From: Bifidobacterium aemilianum
GTDB taxonomy: Bacteria > Actinomycetota > Actinomycetes > Actinomycetales > Bifidobacteriaceae
Reading direction: 5' to 3'
NCBI RefSeq assembly: GCF_003315635.1
Contig: NZ_PDCG01000005.1
Span: 1 to 64,000, forward strand
DNA length: 64,000 nt
Below, piece after piece: positions 28,030 through 37,652 of the stretch. A program made the position numbers and the translations under genes. Numbering within the stretch: position 1 is the first letter of the stretch; every line of letters begins with the position of its first letter. A model generated the notes under the pieces. It had not been told where the DNA came from. It did not search any database and saw only the letters and a list, made by a program, of their open reading frames with translations.

Positions 28030-29265
28030 ATGACTATTACGGTTTCTACAGATGGCAGCGCTTTGGGCAACCCCAATGGGCCCATGGGATGGGCTTGGGC
28101 CGACCACCAAGTGGGGGCGGCCCGGACGGACGGGCACGCCCATGATGGCGACAGCGACGCGGGCGGAGCAACCAACGGCACCAACCAGATCGGCGAACTT
28201 GTGGCAGTCCTCCAGGCCCTGCGCGCCCACCCGGGGGACGAGCCCCTGGTCATCGAGACCGATTCGCAGTATGCCATCAACTGCTCCACCAAGTGGGTCC
28301 ATGGCTGGAAGAAGAACGGCTGGAAGAACTCGCAGAAGAAGCCTGTCAAAAACGCCCCGCTCATCAAGGCCATCGACCAGGAGATCTCCATACGACCCGC
28401 CTCGGTCAAGTTCGTCTGGGTCAAGGGCCACAACGGCAACCCCGGCAACGAGAAGGTGGACGACCTGGCCCATGGCTACTCGGGCGACTGCCGGGCCGGC
28501 GTCAAAGACGGCTACCTGCCCCTGGAAGGCTGGCAGTCCCTTATTCAGTCCGACTACGCCAAGGGCCTCGACATTCCCTCCGATGCGCAGCTGCTCCTTG
28601 ACGGCAAGATCACGCCGGAGGAGTACCAGCTGGGGCGTGGCTCAGAGAGCCAGGAGGCCGAGCCCCCTCACGCCGCCAGCAACGCCCGGACCGATGGTGA
28701 CGAGCCGCATGACACCCTTCCAGAGGATATGTCGGCTGGTGCCGAAGCATATTCCAAGGACGAGGACAGCGAAGCGGCGACCTCTGACACCGCTCCAGCG
28801 CAAGGAGAGACCGGCCAGTCCGGCCGACCCGCTCAGTCCGACCAGCCCAACCAGCCCAACCAGCCTGAACAGCCCAACCAGCCTGACCCGTCCGACCATG
28901 AAGATCAGGAAAACCAGGAACCTGCCTCGAAATCCACCGCAGATCGTGATCGCCAGGAACCGGCGGGAGTGAAGGATCAGCACTCATCCGCAAGGCCCGC
29001 ACAGTCCCCAGACGCCGGCGACGGGTCCTCAACCTTCGCAAGCCCAGTCGCACAAGAGGCACAAGTTTCGATAGCTCCAAGCCCCAGCATCGGCACAGTC
29101 ACGGGACTGACGGTCTCAGGCCAGCTGCTCTTCTCTCCACCGCCCTCCTCCAGCCCCAGCTATGACGGCCGCCCCAAGCGCATTCACGGCCTGGTTGAGA
29201 TTGAGGGTGACGTGGACGGCAGGGGTCGCATTCGGATTGAAGGGGCCCAGTTCAGGCTCCTCTAG
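28030..29265 (+). CDS. rnhA: Ribonuclease HI with long C-terminal extension
   Basis: A 411-residue protein. Residues 1-150 are RNase HI: STDGSALGNPN with Asp8, Glu56 (IGELVAV), Asp78 (IETDSQYA), His134 (VKGHNGNPGNE) and Asp144, so all catalytic residues for cutting RNA in RNA-DNA hybrids are present. The remaining 260 residues are unusual: an acidic, Ser/Glu-rich region, a QPNQPNQPEQPNQP repeat (about 275-300) and a compact end with two strand-like VEIEGDVDGRGRIRIEG blocks. The C-terminal role is unknown. The ATG is near an A/T-rich promoter with GGTGGT upstream. Confidence 0.85.
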   Translation: MTITVSTDGSALGNPNGPMGWAWADHQVGAARTDGHAHDGDSDAGGATNGTNQIGELVAVLQALRAHPGDEPLVIETDSQYAINCSTKWVHGWKKNGWKNSQKKPVKNAPLIKAIDQEISIRPASVKFVWVKGHNGNPGNEKVDDLAHGYSGDCRAGVKDGYLPLEGWQSLIQSDYAKGLDIPSDAQLLLDGKITPEEYQLGRGSESQEAEPPHAASNARTDGDEPHDTLPEDMSAGAEAYSKDEDSEAATSDTAPAQGETGQSGRPAQSDQPNQPNQPEQPNQPDPSDHEDQENQEPASKSTADRDRQEPAGVKDQHSSARPAQSPDAGDGSSTFASPVAQEAQVSIAPSPSIGTVTGLTVSGQLLFSPPPSSSPSYDGRPKRIHGLVEIEGDVDGRGRIRIEGAQFRLL

Positions 29266-29533
29266 GCTTGTGCCCTCAGCTGCGCGAGCCCACTGCCCGG
29301 CCCAAGCCCCTGGGCAGGTCGACACAAGTCACGACATGGCCCACGCGAACCGCAGCATAGGACCACAACGCAGGGCCGGCCTGGACCACAGTGCACATGC
29401 CCGGAGGCAATTAGGGCCATGCGGCTAGTATGGGAGTGGTTTCCAATACACGGATGCATAAACTGAGAGACCTTGCAGGTGCCCGACCCTCCCGGCCGGC
29501 ACAGCAGCGGGGTACAAGACCGAAGGAGCAGCC

Positions 29534-30232
29534 ATGGACAAGGCAGAGCAGGATGCGCTGAAAAAGGCCGCAGGTGTCGAAGCGGCCAAGCTTATCGAGA
29601 ACGGTATGATCGCTGGTTTGGGAACCGGCTCCACCGTCCGCTTCCTAGTCGACGAGCTGGGTCGCCGCGTGCAGGAGGAGGGCCTGGAGTTCACAGGTGT
29701 GACCACATCCCGCCGCACCCAGGAGCAGGCCGAGGGCTACGGCATCAAGATCGTCGACATCGACGCGGTGGACCATATCGACGTTACCATTGACGGCGCC
29801 GACGAGGTGGACAGGAACTTCAACGGCATCAAGGGTGGTGGCGCTGCCCTCCTTTGGGAGAAGATCGTGGCCACCAACTCCAACCGCATCGTCTGGATTG
29901 TGGACGAGTCCAAGGTGGTCGAGACCATCGGCAAGTTCCCCCTGCCGGTCGAGGTCATCCCCTTCGGGGCCGGCCATGTCATCAAACGCTTCGAGGAGCG
30001 CGGCTACAAGCCCGTCCTGCGTAAGGATGCCGAGGGCAAGGAGGTGCGTACCGACGAGAACAACTATGTGGTCGACCTGCACCTTGACATGATTGAGCAC
30101 CCGGAGGATTTGGCCGAAGACCTCATCAACACCGTGGGCGTGGTCGAGCACGGCCTCTTCCTCAACATGGTCGACACCGTGATCGTCGGCAACCCCAACG
30201 GCCCCAGGGTCATGACCAACTCCAATAAGTAG
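29534..30232 (+). CDS. rpiA: Ribose-5-phosphate isomerase A
   Basis: A 232-residue enzyme converting ribose 5-phosphate to ribulose 5-phosphate, part of the pentose-phosphate (bifid shunt) network. Motifs are GLGTGSTVRFLVDEL (substrate loop), DVTIDGADEVDRNFN (catalytic Asp pair) and KGGGAALLWEKI. AAGGAG precedes the ATG. The gene seems monocistronic and ends before a long hairpin. Confidence 0.95.
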   Translation: MDKAEQDALKKAAGVEAAKLIENGMIAGLGTGSTVRFLVDELGRRVQEEGLEFTGVTTSRRTQEQAEGYGIKIVDIDAVDHIDVTIDGADEVDRNFNGIKGGGAALLWEKIVATNSNRIVWIVDESKVVETIGKFPLPVEVIPFGAGHVIKRFEERGYKPVLRKDAEGKEVRTDENNYVVDLHLDMIEHPEDLAEDLINTVGVVEHGLFLNMVDTVIVGNPNGPRVMTNSNK

Positions 30233-30325
30233 GCCTCGGCCCAGTAAGCAGGCGACCGGCTTCAGAATATGGCCCGCCTGTTGAGCGGTTGCCGTGACGC
30301 AAGCCTTGTTTCGGTTGTAACCACA

Positions 30326-30376
30326 GATATGGCTGAGCCCCACCAGTATTCACAGCTGGTGGGGCTCAGCCATATC
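30326..30376. terminator. 21-bp perfect hairpin between convergent genes
   Basis: Arms of 21 bases pair perfectly around a nine-base loop, between rpiA and the convergent SdpI-like gene. No U-tract follows on either strand, but its symmetry and placement suggest a bidirectional terminator. Confidence 0.6.
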
Positions 30377-30414
30377 CAACAAAGCCGACGAGCAACACCA
30401 CGAATCGGCAGGAC

Positions 30415-30834
30415 TCAGATGAAGTGGTGGTCGGGGGTGATCATGTGGTCGGCATTGTATGCTCGGGCGGTTTTGTCTGCCGCCAAACCGCCTCCGATCA
30501 GATCGTCCAGTACGAGGACCACGAGGATGAATACACCCAGCACGGACCATCCGACGGGTCCATGGACGTCACCAGCCGTGATGAAACCGGCGACGAGCCC
30601 CGCTACGAGATCCACCACTCCCAGCGCGCAGAAACCGGCAGCAGCCATGAATATCCACGAAAAGCGCCTGTGGATATAAACCCAGGTCTCATCGGAGGCC
30701 ATAACAGCCTGAGTCTTGATGCCGGAAGTGCTGTTGCGCTTCAGTGTCCCCTGGCTGGCGGCCTTGTAGGTCCATAGCATCAGACCTGTGGCGGCAAGCA
30801 TCACAAGAACGGACACGAGCATGAGCATGAGCAT
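30415..30834 (-). CDS. SdpI-family membrane protein
   Basis: A 139-residue protein with three to four helices. The sequence GIKTQAVMASDETWVYIHRR after the first helix is the signature of SdpI/YhfL proteins (R-T...S-x-E-x-W...H-R). In Bacillus, SdpI protects against the SdpC toxin; most homologues have unknown roles. No sdpC-like gene is nearby, so an immunity role is not supported here. It is 24 bases after the tpx gene start region on the same strand, perhaps co-transcribed with it. Confidence 0.62.
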   Translation of the reverse strand: MLMLMLVSVLVMLAATGLMLWTYKAASQGTLKRNSTSGIKTQAVMASDETWVYIHRRFSWIFMAAAGFCALGVVDLVAGLVAGFITAGDVHGPVGWSVLGVFILVVLVLDDLIGGGLAADKTARAYNADHMITPDHHFI

Positions 30835-30858
30835 GGCTTTGACATCCTGAGATCTGAT

Positions 30859-31365
30859 TCAGCCCAACTGCTCCACGGCCTGGCGGGCGGCATCATAGTC
30901 AGGCTCATTGCCTACCTCGGCGACCTGCTGGGTATAGGCGACCTGACCCTGCTGGTCGATGACGACCACGCAGCGGGACAGGAGTCCTGCCATGGGCCCG
31001 TCATCTATGGTCACGCCGTAGTCCTTACCGAAGCTGGACCGGAAGGCGGAGGCCACCTGGGCGTTCTTGATGCCCTCGGCACCGCAGAAACGGCCCTGGG
31101 CGAAGGGTAGGTCCATGGAGATGCAGAGCACAGAGGTGCCTGCCAAGTCCTGGGCCATCTGGTTGAACTTGCGTACGGACATGGAGCAGACGTCCGTGTC
31201 CAGGGAGGGGAAGATGTTGAGCATCAGCTTGCGACCGGCGAAGGAGGACGAGACGACATCGTTCAGGTCCAGACCTGCCAGGGTGAAGGCGGGCGCCTTG
31301 CTGCCGACTGCGGGGAGGTTGCCAATGGTTTGAGTGGCCGTGCCACCGATAGTTATTTGTGCCAT
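30859..31365 (-). CDS. tpx: Thiol peroxidase
   Basis: A 168-residue atypical 2-Cys peroxiredoxin that reduces hydroperoxides using thioredoxin. The peroxidatic Cys60 is in PSLDTDVCSMSVR and the resolving Cys94 in QGRFCGAEG, spacing typical of Tpx. It would protect an anaerobe against oxidants. It starts with GTCCTATG; ribosome binding is weak. Confidence 0.94.
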   Translation of the reverse strand: MAQITIGGTATQTIGNLPAVGSKAPAFTLAGLDLNDVVSSSFAGRKLMLNIFPSLDTDVCSMSVRKFNQMAQDLAGTSVLCISMDLPFAQGRFCGAEGIKNAQVASAFRSSFGKDYGVTIDDGPMAGLLSRCVVVIDQQGQVAYTQQVAEVGNEPDYDAARQAVEQLG

Positions 31366-31573
31366 AGGACCATCATGGCACGTTTTCCGCCGGCGCGTCC
31401 ACTTCTTCCCAAGCTGATTCGGTGACCTCCATCACCAGGGCCGCCCGGTATACGAAAAGGCCAGAACCCTGAAGAGATTCTGACCTTCATGACCCCGAAA
31501 ACTTGCGGAAGCCAAACCGACAAGGAGTGGCGGCCTATAAGGCAAGGGGCTTCACGAACTCGTAACGCTGATG

Positions 31574-31663
31574 CTACTTGCGCTGGTGACGAGTCTTACG
31601 CAGCATTTTGCGGTGCTTCTTCTTGCTCATCCGCTTGCGGCGCTTCTTGATGACTGAACCCAT
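31574..31663 (-). CDS. bS22-type small ribosomal protein (AURKAIP1/COX24 domain)
   Basis: A 29-residue highly basic peptide: MGSVIKKRRKRMSKKKHRK followed by MLRKTRHQRK. This is the conserved actinobacterial peptide found in the mycobacterial 30S ribosome and annotated as an AURKAIP1/COX24-domain protein. It is too short for most gene finders. GAATGGAGG lies upstream of the start at the right distance. Confidence 0.88.
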   Translation of the reverse strand: MGSVIKKRRKRMSKKKHRKMLRKTRHQRK

Positions 31664-31813
31664 CTGAAGCCTCCATTCCTTGCTTGAAAGTTTGCAACTT
31701 GCCTAATAATACACGTACTCGATGACTTTTCCCATCGGTGCGTCCTCATGCCCTTCCTGGCCCCGATCCGGCCCAGCACTTGCCGATCCGGTGGCGGCCT
31801 GAGGGGGCGGTCA

Positions 31814-32425
31814 TCAGAGGGGGAACTTCTGGTAGAACCTCTGCACCGAGTCCTTATCACCACTCACCTGGAAGACCACGGTATCGTTCTGCCAGACGGC
31901 GGTGGCCTTGGAGGCTTCCTTCCCTTCGGCATGGAGCGTGTAGGAGCCAGTCGTGGCGCCCGAAACCTTGACGTCGCCGCCGGCCAGCTCCTTACCTTCA
32001 AGGGAACCGGTCAGATTGACATACTCAGACTTGGCCTTGTCGGATTCGGCCCACTGGGCGACCAGGAGTGTCAGCTTCTTGCCCTTGGCACCGGTGGAAT
32101 AAGTCAGGGTGTACTGCTCCAGAGGCGAAGAGGACGACCAGCTGGTTGAGGTCTCGGCCTTGGTTCGCGCGAAGTTCAACACACTGTCCGGCATGGCCTT
32201 GAGCAGTTCCGAGGCATCGCCGGGCAAAGGCTCCGCCTTGATGGAGGGTTTGGTGGGTGCCGCCGCCTCCTGTGGCTGGTTGGCCCCAGGCTGCTCAGCC
32301 TCACGGTTCATGGCCCAGCCCGGCCACACAAAAGCCGAGAGCAGGGCGAGAACAACCACCAGAACCGCCGCAAGCACCGCGGCAATCAACTTGCCATGAG
32401 AGGAAGAAGTCTGAGAATTGACCAT
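31814..32425 (-). CDS. Membrane-anchored secreted protein, unknown family
   Basis: A 203-residue protein with a Ser-rich cytoplasmic start, one strong membrane helix (residues 13-34) and a Pro/Glu/Ala linker, leaving a globular domain of about 130 residues outside. The mature part has alternating strand-like segments and no recognisable motif. It is divergent from radA with 105 bases between. Function unknown. Confidence 0.68.
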   Translation of the reverse strand: MVNSQTSSSHGKLIAAVLAAVLVVVLALLSAFVWPGWAMNREAEQPGANQPQEAAAPTKPSIKAEPLPGDASELLKAMPDSVLNFARTKAETSTSWSSSSPLEQYTLTYSTGAKGKKLTLLVAQWAESDKAKSEYVNLTGSLEGKELAGGDVKVSGATTGSYTLHAEGKEASKATAVWQNDTVVFQVSGDKDSVQRFYQKFPL

Positions 32426-32530
32426 ACGCCCAGTATCTCACACCCATATGACGCTCCACGGTAGATTCGCGGTCATATTTCCCTGTTCGCTCAAGGCCTT
32501 CTTGTCGTTCAAGGCCGCTAGCTTCAGAGT

Positions 32531-33943
32531 ATGGCGAAAACAGCGACACAATACCTGTGCAGCGAGTGCGGCTGGTCCGGCCCCAAATGGTATGGACGAT
32601 GCCCGGAATGTGGGCAATGGGGCACGCTCGAGGAGTTCCATGAGCCGCGCGCCATGGCCTCCTCCCGCACTGCGGCTCCGGGCAGGACCTCCCGCACCAG
32701 TGCCAGCACGGTGGCGGAGGGGAAGGCCAAACCCATCTCGCAGATTTCCACGGATACGGTCAACCGGTTGAAGACCGGCTTCGAGGAGTTCGACCGTGTG
32801 CTGGGCGGGGGCATCGTACCCGGGTCCGTGGTCCTGCTGGCCGGGGAACCGGGCATCGGCAAATCGACCCTGCTCCTGGAGACGGCGGGCAACATTGCCA
32901 GGTCCAATCCCAAGCGGTCCGTGCTCTATCTGTCCGGCGAGGAATCCCAGGCCCAGGTCAAGCTCAGGGCCTCGCGCATCAACGCCGTTCACAACAATCT
33001 GCTCATGGCCTCGACCACCGACCTGTCCACCGTCCTGGGCCTGATCGAACAGGAGAAGCCGGGGCTGGCCATCGTCGATTCGGTGCAGACCATCGTCTCC
33101 CAGGAGGTTGATGGCATCTCCGGCGGCTCCACCCAGGTGCGCGAGGTCACGTCGGCCCTCATCGACACGGCCAAGTCCCTGGATGTGCCGATCCTGTTGG
33201 TCGGCCACGTGACCAAGGATGGCTCCATAGCCGGGCCGCGCACCCTGGAGCACCTGGTTGATGTGGTCTGCCAGTTCGAGGGTGATTCGCAGACCGCCCT
33301 TCGCATGCTCCACGCGGCCAAGAACCGCTTTGGGCCGACCGATGAGGTGGGCTGCTTCGACATGTCCGGGGAAGGCATCGAGGAGGTCACCGACCCCTCA
33401 GGGCTCTTCCTGTCCAGCGCGGAAAGCCCGGTTGAGGGCACCTGCGTGACCTTCACCATGGATGGCCACCGGAGCCTGCCCATCGAGATCCAGGCCCTGG
33501 TCACCAATTCGGTCCTGCCCACCCCACGGCGCAACACCAACGGCATCGACTCCAACCGTCTGGCCATGCTGGCGGCCGTTCTCTACCGGCACGGGCGGGT
33601 CAACCTACTTGCCAACGACCTCTATGTCTCAACTATCGCGGGAGGACTGGCCAAGGAGCCCGGCTGCGACCTGGCCATCGCCGCCGCCCTGGCCTCGGCG
33701 GCGGCCTCCAAGCCAATCGACCGGACCACCTGCGCCATGGGCGAGATCTCCCTGACCGGGCAGATTCGACCGGTCCCCCAACTGGCCCATCGGCTCAACG
33801 AGGCGGCACGCCTGGGCTACACCAGGGCCGTGGTGCCCGTCAGCCGGCGCGGGGCTAAGCATAAGCCGGTCAAGGGCCTGGAGATCATTGAGGTCGACTC
33901 CCTGCGGGACGCCCTGGACGCCCTGCAGGTCAGGAAGAGCTAG
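32531..33943 (+). CDS. radA: DNA repair protein RadA
   Basis: A 470-residue RecA-related ATPase acting in recombination-intermediate processing. The N-terminal zinc finger uses Cys10, Cys13, Cys24 and Cys27 (CSECGWSGPKW, CPECGQWG). Walker A GEPGIGKST is at residues 105-113; the Sms/RadA-specific KNRFGPTDEVG is further along, and a Lon-protease-like domain closes the protein (SVAGGLAKEPGCDLAIA-like segment). Full length. Confidence 0.96.
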   Translation: MAKTATQYLCSECGWSGPKWYGRCPECGQWGTLEEFHEPRAMASSRTAAPGRTSRTSASTVAEGKAKPISQISTDTVNRLKTGFEEFDRVLGGGIVPGSVVLLAGEPGIGKSTLLLETAGNIARSNPKRSVLYLSGEESQAQVKLRASRINAVHNNLLMASTTDLSTVLGLIEQEKPGLAIVDSVQTIVSQEVDGISGGSTQVREVTSALIDTAKSLDVPILLVGHVTKDGSIAGPRTLEHLVDVVCQFEGDSQTALRMLHAAKNRFGPTDEVGCFDMSGEGIEEVTDPSGLFLSSAESPVEGTCVTFTMDGHRSLPIEIQALVTNSVLPTPRRNTNGIDSNRLAMLAAVLYRHGRVNLLANDLYVSTIAGGLAKEPGCDLAIAAALASAAASKPIDRTTCAMGEISLTGQIRPVPQLAHRLNEAARLGYTRAVVPVSRRGAKHKPVKGLEIIEVDSLRDALDALQVRKS

Positions 33944-34002
33944 GGCAGACCGCGCGTTCGCATACGCGCAGGCCGGCATGGAGGCAAGCTAAGGAGATCA
34001 CG

Positions 34003-35721
34003 GTGGTTGAACAGACAACTTCGGAAGCCGGGAACGGTGCTAGCGGGCAGGAATCCTACAATTTTGCAGATTGGGCCCGCCGCTATTCCCAGCACACCAA
34101 CCGTTCACTGGCCGGAGCCAGGCTGGCCCTGCCCACTGTTGCCGGAAGCCGGGACCCACGGCTGCTGGCCCTGGTCAGCCAGGCACAGCAGTGGGGCATG
34201 AGCCTTGCCGGTTCAACGACTGTGGCCAGGCCTCCAAGGTCAGCCGCAGCAGAAGAAACCAGGACAGAGCACAAGCCTGCTGACGAAAGGTGTCAACACA
34301 AGACACCTTTGGGGACCAAGACCGTAGAAGGTGCCGAGTCGATTCGCAAGAACAGTGGCACGGACCAGAACGATGACGAAAACGAAGACCGGCCAACCGA
34401 TGGTGATTCCGGCCGACCGGTCGGACAAACAGCCATCAACAATGACGCCGCCTTTGACTTCGCCTACACAGGCGTTGATCAGGTCACCGATATGCGGGAA
34501 CAATCCGGGACCCAGGCCATGGCCTATGCCCAGGAGCACATGCCGATCCTCCACCAGCTCATGGGCCAGGTGGCCAGCCGCCACGACCTCTCCGGCACCA
34601 GCATTGCGGTCTGCCTGATTCTGGAACCCAAGACCGCCGTACTGCTGCGGGAACTGGCCCAGACCGGTGCCAGGGTGGGTGTCTGCTGCGAATCCGGTGC
34701 TGTGGACCAGCGGGTTGCCGACCAGCTCAAGACCGAGGGCATCCTGGTTCAGGCCGATGCCTCCTGGAATGAGGAGCAGGCCAGGCAGGGAGCCTTGGAC
34801 CTGCTGGACCAGCTGCAACCCAACCTCATCATTGACGACGGCGCCTCCTTCGCCCGCCTGGCCAGCCGCGAGCGCCCGGACCTGGCCGCCAGGCTTGTTG
34901 GTGTGGCCGAAGAGACGACCAGCGGAGTCAGGGCCTTTGAGGCCATGGAGGCGGCCGGTGCCCTGACCTACCCGGTGATTGCGGTCAACGACAGCCAGAT
35001 GAAGACCGGCTTCGACAACGCCCACGGCACCGGCGAAAGCTGTGTGACCACCATGCAGGAGATCCTGGGAAGCCATTGTTTTGCGGGCACCCGGCTGACG
35101 GTGATCGGCTACGGCCCTGTTGGTGAAGGCTTCGCCAAGCGGGTGCGGGCCCTCGGTGCCCAGGTGACGGTCTGCGACAGCGACCCCCGGGCCGCCCTCA
35201 AGGCGGTCTTCGACGGCTTCCCCGCCCGGAACATCAACCAGGCCCTCCCCCAGGCAGACATGGCCATATCAGCCACCGGCGTGTACCACACCATCGCCCT
35301 GGAGCATATGCGGGCCATGAGGCCCGGTGCCCTGCTGGCGGTGATCGGCGGCATAGCCAACGAGATCGCCCTGGACCAGCTGCCCGACTTCCACCCGGTA
35401 AATGGCCGGAAGATCCGCAGTATCAGCGTTCCCGACGGCCCGGAACTGACCCTCCTGGCCGAGGGTGATGGGGTCAACTACACGGCAGGCGGCGGCAATC
35501 CCATAGAGATCATGGACCTCAGCTTTGCCGTCCAGGCCGCAGCCCTGGCCTACCTGTTGGACCAGCGGGGCGAGTTGACCCCCGGAGTCCACCGGCTGCC
35601 CGAATCCACGGACCGGCACATCGCCTCCCTGGCGCTGGCCGCCCGGGGCTACCAGGCCAGCCAGCCCCTTGCCGACCACAGCCACAGCTGGCAGGTGACC
35701 CGCTTTGACCACGAGCATTGA
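34003..35721 (+). CDS. Adenosylhomocysteinase-like protein, divergent
   Basis: A 572-residue protein with NAD-binding S-adenosylhomocysteine-hydrolase features. EETTSGVRAFEAMEAAG and NDSQMKTGFDNAHG correspond to the substrate-binding EETTTGV and NDSVTKSKFDN segments, and GYGPVGEGFAKRVRALGA is the NAD fold. Compared with classical enzymes (about 430-490 residues) it has an extra acidic linker around residues 80-140 and lacks the C-terminal KPDHYRY tail. It starts with GTG after AAGGAG. The following amidohydrolase is 79 bases downstream. Hydrolase activity is likely but not assured. Confidence 0.7.
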   Translation: MVEQTTSEAGNGASGQESYNFADWARRYSQHTNRSLAGARLALPTVAGSRDPRLLALVSQAQQWGMSLAGSTTVARPPRSAAAEETRTEHKPADERCQHKTPLGTKTVEGAESIRKNSGTDQNDDENEDRPTDGDSGRPVGQTAINNDAAFDFAYTGVDQVTDMREQSGTQAMAYAQEHMPILHQLMGQVASRHDLSGTSIAVCLILEPKTAVLLRELAQTGARVGVCCESGAVDQRVADQLKTEGILVQADASWNEEQARQGALDLLDQLQPNLIIDDGASFARLASRERPDLAARLVGVAEETTSGVRAFEAMEAAGALTYPVIAVNDSQMKTGFDNAHGTGESCVTTMQEILGSHCFAGTRLTVIGYGPVGEGFAKRVRALGAQVTVCDSDPRAALKAVFDGFPARNINQALPQADMAISATGVYHTIALEHMRAMRPGALLAVIGGIANEIALDQLPDFHPVNGRKIRSISVPDGPELTLLAEGDGVNYTAGGGNPIEIMDLSFAVQAAALAYLLDQRGELTPGVHRLPESTDRHIASLALAARGYQASQPLADHSHSWQVTRFDHEH

Positions 35722-35799
35722 AGGGACCTGTGACTAGCATCAGGAAGCAACAGACCAGGGCCAGCGGCACACGGTTCAAGAAGGATAGGGATACACACG

Positions 35800-37248
35800 A
35801 TGGATTACTCCACTGACTCCAGGAATTCCCCCCTGAGCAACCGCCTTCATACCAGCGGTATGCAGCGGGGGACGAGCAATCCCGCCAGCATCGGTACTGG
35901 TCCTGACCTGCTGACCGACGTGGTGGTCTACTCCTCAAGGATGGTCATTCCGGTCACCGCCCCAATGATAGTCAACGGTGCCGTGGCCGTCTGCGCCGGA
36001 CGGGTGGTGCATGTGGGCACCCGCCAGTGGGTCATGGAGCAGCTCAAGGACGAGATAGCCCCAGGCAGCCGCGTCAAGGAGCGGCATTGGAATGGGGTGC
36101 TCATGCCCGGACTGGTCAACGCCCACACCCACCTGCAATACACCGGCATGGCCCAGGTTGGCCAGGGCCACTACGACAGTTTCCAGGCCTGGGAGGCCGC
36201 CTTCGACAAGGTCTATGAGGGTGGAGGTCAGGCCAAGGCCTGGCGGCACTGGGCCATGGTCGGTGCCCGGCAGCTGGTCGAATCAGGCACGACCGCAGCC
36301 GCGGATGTCGTCACCGACCTGGACGCCGCCGTGGCCTTGGTCTCCCAAGGTCTGCACGGCATCGCCTACTGGGAGGTCATGGGTTGGCGCAATGATGACT
36401 GGCTCCACAAGGGCCGCTTCCAGCTCAACCGGCAGCTTGGCAGACTCCGCCGGGAGCGGGTGCCCAACCTGGGCATCAGCCCCCACGCCCCCTACACCCT
36501 GGAATCCGAGCCCTTCGTCGACTTGCCCGACATCGCCCGGCAACTCAACATGCGCCTGCACATCCACCTGGCTGAAACGCCCTTGGAGGCCAGCTCCCTC
36601 CCGCCAGCCGCCACTAGCTATTCCACAGACTCCTGGCAGGGCGACCACTGGTCCAGCTACCAGGAGTTGAAGCGGCAGGGCAAGGGGGTCTCCGCCATAC
36701 AATTCGTGGACCAGCTGGGTTCCCTGGGCCCTGACGTCCACATAGCCCACGGTGTCTGGGCCAACGAGGAGGACCGGCGAATCCTGCGCCAACGCCAGGT
36801 CTCCGTGGCCCTATGCCCCCGGTCCAACCGGATCACCAACACCGGCCGCGACGCACCGGTGCGCGAGTACCTGGAGGAGGGCAACCCCCTGTCCATCGGC
36901 ACCGATTCCCTCTCATCCTCCCCCAGCCTGGACCTGCTGGACGAGGCCGCCGTGCTCTACGACCTGGCACGCGAACAGGGCTACCGCAAGGCCGACCTCC
37001 CCCGCCGGCTCATCCACATGCTGACCCTGAACGGGGCCGCCTCCATGGGCCTGCACCTGGGCGCCAACCGCATAGGCCAGATCAACGCCGGAGCCCTGGC
37101 GGACCTAGCCTTCCTCGACATCCCCACCCGCGTCGACACCCCCCAGCAAATCGAAGAGACTCTGGAGGAGCTGGTCCGCGCTGGCGCCGGCCGCAACCGC
37201 GCCACCGTCATCTCCGGCGAACTGGTCTACAACCAGGGAGCCTTCTAA
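35800..37248 (+). CDS. Amidohydrolase, SAH/MTA deaminase-like
   Basis: A 482-residue metal-dependent amidohydrolase of the chlorohydrolase/cytosine-deaminase group. Metal ligands: His109 and His111 in NAHTHLQYTG, a His in HIHLAETPLEAS, a His in IAHGVWANEEDRRIL and an Asp in IGTDSLSSSPSLDLL. MTA/SAH deaminases have this pattern and convert SAH or methylthioadenosine to the inosine form. The adjacent SAH-hydrolase-like gene supports an SAH-related substrate, although other deamination substrates remain possible. Confidence 0.8.
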   Translation: MDYSTDSRNSPLSNRLHTSGMQRGTSNPASIGTGPDLLTDVVVYSSRMVIPVTAPMIVNGAVAVCAGRVVHVGTRQWVMEQLKDEIAPGSRVKERHWNGVLMPGLVNAHTHLQYTGMAQVGQGHYDSFQAWEAAFDKVYEGGGQAKAWRHWAMVGARQLVESGTTAAADVVTDLDAAVALVSQGLHGIAYWEVMGWRNDDWLHKGRFQLNRQLGRLRRERVPNLGISPHAPYTLESEPFVDLPDIARQLNMRLHIHLAETPLEASSLPPAATSYSTDSWQGDHWSSYQELKRQGKGVSAIQFVDQLGSLGPDVHIAHGVWANEEDRRILRQRQVSVALCPRSNRITNTGRDAPVREYLEEGNPLSIGTDSLSSSPSLDLLDEAAVLYDLAREQGYRKADLPRRLIHMLTLNGAASMGLHLGANRIGQINAGALADLAFLDIPTRVDTPQQIEETLEELVRAGAGRNRATVISGELVYNQGAF

Positions 37249-37652
37249 GGTCCCTGAACCCGAATTCCCTTCTGCGCCGGAACAGACCCTGTGCAGCACT
37301 GTTATCCGCCATCCTCAAGCTCATCAATAAGAGCATAGGGAACTCTGATGCCCCCAAGGCCTCATCACGTCAACCCAACTGGACCTGGGACCCACAGGGT
37401 AGCGTCCCGCCCACCCTGGCAGCCACCACACCGGTCAGCAACGGACCCAAGGGTTCACGGCCAAAATCCGTCACCCCGGAACCTTGCCAAGACTGACCGG
37501 CCAACCAATCCGCCTGGTCAGACGAGTCACCTATCTGTCGGGTTACGAGCCGGCAGCAAGCACACCGCTCCCCCGCACCCGGTATCATCGGCAGGGTATA
37601 CGAGCCCACGGGCGACGTGGCGAAACCGAAAACGAGTGAATAGGGAGTTGTG
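37249..37652. other. Intergenic region after the amidohydrolase gene
   Basis: About 400 bases with no convincing gene. A TATACG near 37,597 and the AGGGAG before the cupin gene are the only clear signals. Confidence 0.3.
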
